DNA from: JAJZJT01 sp049964655
GTDB lineage: Bacteria; Actinomycetota; Acidimicrobiia; Acidimicrobiales; RAAP-2
Direction: 5' to 3'
Assembly: GCA_049964655.1 (NCBI GenBank)
Contig: JBMFXC010000089.1
Coordinates: forward strand, 1-9,030
Length of the DNA stretch: 9,030 nucleotides
Shown in pieces: positions 6,992 to 9,030 of this stretch (its first letter is position 1; each line of letters starts with the position of its first letter). A program made the translations under genes and the position numbers. Below the pieces are notes generated by a model. It was not told the origin of the DNA, ran no database searches, and was given only the letters and a program-made list of their open reading frames with translations.

Positions 6992-7744
6992 AACGCGCGG
7001 GGCAGGCTGGGCCGGTTCAGGCGACGCGAGGCAGGCTGGGCCACGACGGGTGCTGCAACGTTCCGGCGCCGGGTCGGCATCGGTGCCGTCCTGGTGGCAC
7101 TCGCCCTCGTCCTCGTCGCGTGCCAGTGCCGGCTCACGAGCCAGGGTGCTCCCTACCAGGTGGACGCCTACGCCCAAACGGTGCTCACCTACGCACCACC
7201 GACCACCGGGGTCAACAACCGCGAGATGACCTGGGGTGCGACGCCCGTCGAGGGGGACGCCACCGAGTGCGCCACCTGGCTCTTCGGTCAGGGGATCGCC
7301 CAGAACGGCCTGGCCTTCGACATCCACTCGACCCCCCAGGGCACGACCGCCATCGTCCTCGAGCGGAACATCTGGATGGCCGGCTTCTGGGACTTCGTCG
7401 GGATCGATTTCGACTCGACGGTCCCAACCGGCTTCACGGTCATCCCCGACAGCGACGTCAACCTCAGCTCGTACCTCGGCGAGGGACCTGCTCCGACCTA
7501 CCCGCTGCGGGTCTGTGCCCGGATCGTCGGGACGTCGCTGCAGTTCGAGGTCCGCAAAGGGACCGAGCTCGGGACCCCGAACCCTCCACCGTTCGGCACC
7601 CCGGGGCAAGGTGGCACCATCTCACTGGCCGGGTTGGCCGATGCCACCCCGGGGATGACGGGTGTCTACGAGGCCCACATCCCTCCGGGCACGCTCTCGG
7701 TCGTCGACGACATCACCCTGGACGGGGCGCCCTACACCCCGTGA
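6971..7744 (+). CDS. Predicted lipoprotein of unrecognised family, possible beta-sandwich domain
   Basis: A 257-aa protein, probably exported and lipid-anchored. Residues 36-50 (GIGAVLVALALVLVA) are a hydrophobic signal segment after an Arg-rich stretch, and LVAC at 48-51 fits a lipobox with C51 as the modified residue. The 35 residues before the segment are long for a lipoprotein, but GGAGG before the ATG supports this start and no other start codon precedes the segment. The mature part is rich in Thr, Gly, Pro and aromatic residues with two Cys (C100, C182) that could form a disulfide. LRVCARIVGTSLQFEVRKG and the final GVYEAHIPPGTLSVVDDITL recall strands of concanavalin/LamG-like jelly rolls; this is a weak inference. 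It follows tetR by 93 bp and converges with alaC. No enzymatic motif is seen and I do not recognise the family. Confidence 0.75.
   Translation: MDGCTQPNARGRLGRFRRREAGWATTGAATFRRRVGIGAVLVALALVLVACQCRLTSQGAPYQVDAYAQTVLTYAPPTTGVNNREMTWGATPVEGDATECATWLFGQGIAQNGLAFDIHSTPQGTTAIVLERNIWMAGFWDFVGIDFDSTVPTGFTVIPDSDVNLSSYLGEGPAPTYPLRVCARIVGTSLQFEVRKGTELGTPNPPPFGTPGQGGTISLAGLADATPGMTGVYEAHIPPGTLSVVDDITLDGAPYTP
7001..7042 (+). repeat. 13-bp direct repeat inside the lipoprotein N-terminus
   Basis: GGCAGGCTGGGCC occurs at 7001-7013 and 7030-7042. The copies are 29 bp apart and so are read in different frames (as GRLGR and as AGWA). The match is exact but short, and no function is apparent. Confidence 0.5.
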
Positions 7745-7771
7745 GCGTGCTTCCTCCGAGAGCCTGTGCCT

Positions 7772-7793
7772 CCGGGCCGTGCCGCTAGGCCGG
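7772..7793. terminator. Weak bulged hairpin between the lipoprotein gene and alaC
   Basis: CCGGgCC and GGCCGG can pair over six bases with one bulged G, around a 9-base loop that contains the alaC TAG stop. The 40-bp convergent gap needs an end for both transcripts and this is the only stem I see, but it is not strong. Confidence 0.2.
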
Positions 7794-8996
7794 GCTGAGG
7801 CGGGTCAGGGCGCGCCGCAGGCTGCGGATCCCCTGTCCGATCCGCTTCTCGTTCTCGATGAGAGCGAAGCGGACATGGCGGTCGCCACCGGGACCGAAGC
7901 CCACCCCGGGGCTCGTCGCCACGTTCGCCTCCTGCACCAGGTACTTGGCGAACTCGAGCGAGCCCATCTCGCGGTAGGGCTCGGGGATCGGGGCCCAAAC
8001 GAACATGGTCCCCCGGGGAGGTGTGACCTCCCAGCCGATGCGGTTGAGCCCTTCGCAGAGGGCGTCGCGGCGCGCCTGGTAGGCCTCGTTGATGACCTTG
8101 GGGTAGTCGGGCGCCTCGTTCATGGCCACGATCGCCGCGATCTGGATGGGCTGGAAGGTGCCGTAGTCGAGGTAGCTCTTGAGCTTGGTGAGCGCCTGGA
8201 CGATGGTGGCGTTGCCGACCATGAACCCGACCCGCCACCCGGCCATCGAGAACGACTTGGTGAGGGTGTAGAGCTCGACCGCCACGTCCTTCGCCCCGGG
8301 TACTTGCAGGATCGAGGGTGGCCGGTAGCCGTCGAAGGCGATGTCCGCATAGGCGAAGTCGTGCACGAGCACGATGTCGTGCTCCTTGGCGAAGGCGACG
8401 ATGCGGGTCATCCACGCAAGGTCCACGCACTCGGTCGTCGGGTTGTGCGGGAAGGACAGGACGATCACCCGAGGCTTGGGCCAGGCTGACTCCCAGGCCT
8501 CCATCAGGTTGCCGAAGAAGGCGGCCCCCGGGGCCTGACCGTCGGCGTCCTCGTTCGGACCGTCGAGACGGACGTGACGGACGTCGGCACCGGCAAAGAG
8601 CGGGGCGTAGATGTGGATCGGGTACGACGGCGTGGGCACGAGCGCGGTGTCACCCGGCCCCACGAGCACCCACATCAGGTGGGAGAGGCCCTCTTTCGCC
8701 CCGATGGTGGTGACCACCTCGAGGTCGGGGTCGATCTCGACGCCGAACTTCCGCAGGTAGAGGTCGGAGATGGCCTGGCGGATCTTCGGGATCCCCCGGC
8801 TGGCCGAGTAGCGGTGGTTGCGGGGGTTGTGGGCTGCCTCGGCGAGCTTGTCGACGGCGACGTCGGGCGAGGGGAGATCGGGATTACCAAACCCCAGGTC
8901 GATGACGTCGTGCCCTTCCCGACGGGCCGATGCCTTCAGGTCGTTGATGGTGGCGAAGACGTAAGGCGGGAGACCGTTGATGCGCCGAAACTCCAT
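7785..8996 (-). CDS. alaC: AlaC-type PLP-dependent aminotransferase (glutamate-pyruvate aminotransferase)
   Basis: A 403-aa cytoplasmic fold-type I aminotransferase that most likely exchanges the amino group between alanine/pyruvate and glutamate/2-oxoglutarate. It resembles E. coli AlaC (YfdZ) along its length: RINGLPPYVF, DLGFGNPD, YSASRGIP, PSYPIHIY, FMVGN, MGSLEFAK. Predicted PLP and substrate residues are N185 (FPHNPT), D213 and Y216 (VHDFAYAD), the Schiff-base lysine K247 (TLTKSFSMAGWR), R253, and R376 (HVRFALIE) for the substrate carboxylate. An extra acidic and Gly-rich loop of about 10 residues lies near 145-156. ATG at 8996 is preferred over the in-frame GTG at 9002, because TAGCCT ends six bases before the ATG. 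An LL-diaminopimelate or other amino-acid aminotransferase is the main alternative. The gene upstream of it is outside the window. Confidence 0.88.
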   Translation of the reverse strand: MEFRRINGLPPYVFATINDLKASARREGHDVIDLGFGNPDLPSPDVAVDKLAEAAHNPRNHRYSASRGIPKIRQAISDLYLRKFGVEIDPDLEVVTTIGAKEGLSHLMWVLVGPGDTALVPTPSYPIHIYAPLFAGADVRHVRLDGPNEDADGQAPGAAFFGNLMEAWESAWPKPRVIVLSFPHNPTTECVDLAWMTRIVAFAKEHDIVLVHDFAYADIAFDGYRPPSILQVPGAKDVAVELYTLTKSFSMAGWRVGFMVGNATIVQALTKLKSYLDYGTFQPIQIAAIVAMNEAPDYPKVINEAYQARRDALCEGLNRIGWEVTPPRGTMFVWAPIPEPYREMGSLEFAKYLVQEANVATSPGVGFGPGGDRHVRFALIENEKRIGQGIRSLRRALTRLSPA

Positions 8997-9002
8997 CGTC
9001 AC

Positions 9003-9008
9003 AGGCTA
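9003..9008 (-). promoter_or_regulatory. Predicted alaC -10 (TAGCCT), leaderless
   Basis: TAGCCT on the minus strand ends six bases before the alaC ATG at 8996. It is the same hexamer as at tetR and has the same spacing as at glpK and the ACT gene. The -35 region lies at or beyond the window edge. Confidence 0.45.
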
Positions 9009-9030
9009 CCGCTGTCGCCGTGTCCTCCGG

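Noticed and set aside
9000..9002. GTG at 9002 as the alaC start
   Set aside because: It adds only two residues and lies inside the six bases between the predicted -10 and the ATG at 8996, which fits the leaderless pattern better.

Overview
This window is chromosomal DNA from a high-GC Gram-positive-type bacterium, most likely an actinobacterium and possibly of the Acidimicrobiia. The lineage call is an inference from base composition, a B12-dependent NrdJ, leaderless-looking gene starts and protein style; no marker gene settles it. I see no CRISPR array, phage or transposase gene, tRNA, rRNA or other sign of a mobile region. The genes are housekeeping or regulatory types, and most of the unusual content lies in the control regions between them.

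Layout. Positions 1-2734 (minus strand) hold nrdJ, the adenosylcobalamin-dependent class II ribonucleotide reductase, which runs off the left edge without its C-terminus. The 388-bp nrdJ/glpK intergenic region (2735-3122) carries a strong nrdJ promoter, two NrdR-box-like sites 31 bp apart over and after the predicted transcription start, a 10-bp perfect inverted repeat in the nrdJ leader, and three perfect 18-bp repeats just before glpK. glpK (3123-4712, plus) encodes glycerol kinase. It converges on an ACT-domain gene (4723-5376, minus), and one perfect hairpin contains both stop codons. A PlsC-type acyltransferase gene (5480-6220, minus) lies upstream of the ACT gene on the same strand. It is divergent from a TetR-family regulator gene (6284-6877, plus), with a 63-bp gap holding a near-perfect 17-bp palindrome. 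Next comes a predicted lipoprotein of unrecognised family (6971-7744, plus), whose start codon is buried in overlapping inverted repeats. The right end is an AlaC-type aminotransferase gene (7785-8996, minus).

How the genes relate. NrdJ makes deoxynucleotides and is predicted to be under NrdR repression. GlpK makes sn-glycerol 3-phosphate, the backbone onto which PlsC-type enzymes place acyl chains, so glpK and plsC are metabolically linked although not in one operon. The TetR protein is the natural candidate to control itself and the divergent acyltransferase gene. The ACT protein is a probable small-ligand sensor of unknown target, and AlaC links pyruvate/alanine to glutamate/2-oxoglutarate.

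Recurring signals. Several genes have a TAnnnT hexamer 5-9 nt before the start codon and no Shine-Dalgarno, exactly 6 nt before ATG in glpK, the ACT gene and alaC, which points to leaderless mRNAs. nrdJ and the lipoprotein gene instead have clear Shine-Dalgarno sites and structured leaders. Stop codons of three genes sit inside GC-rich hairpins without a U-tract.
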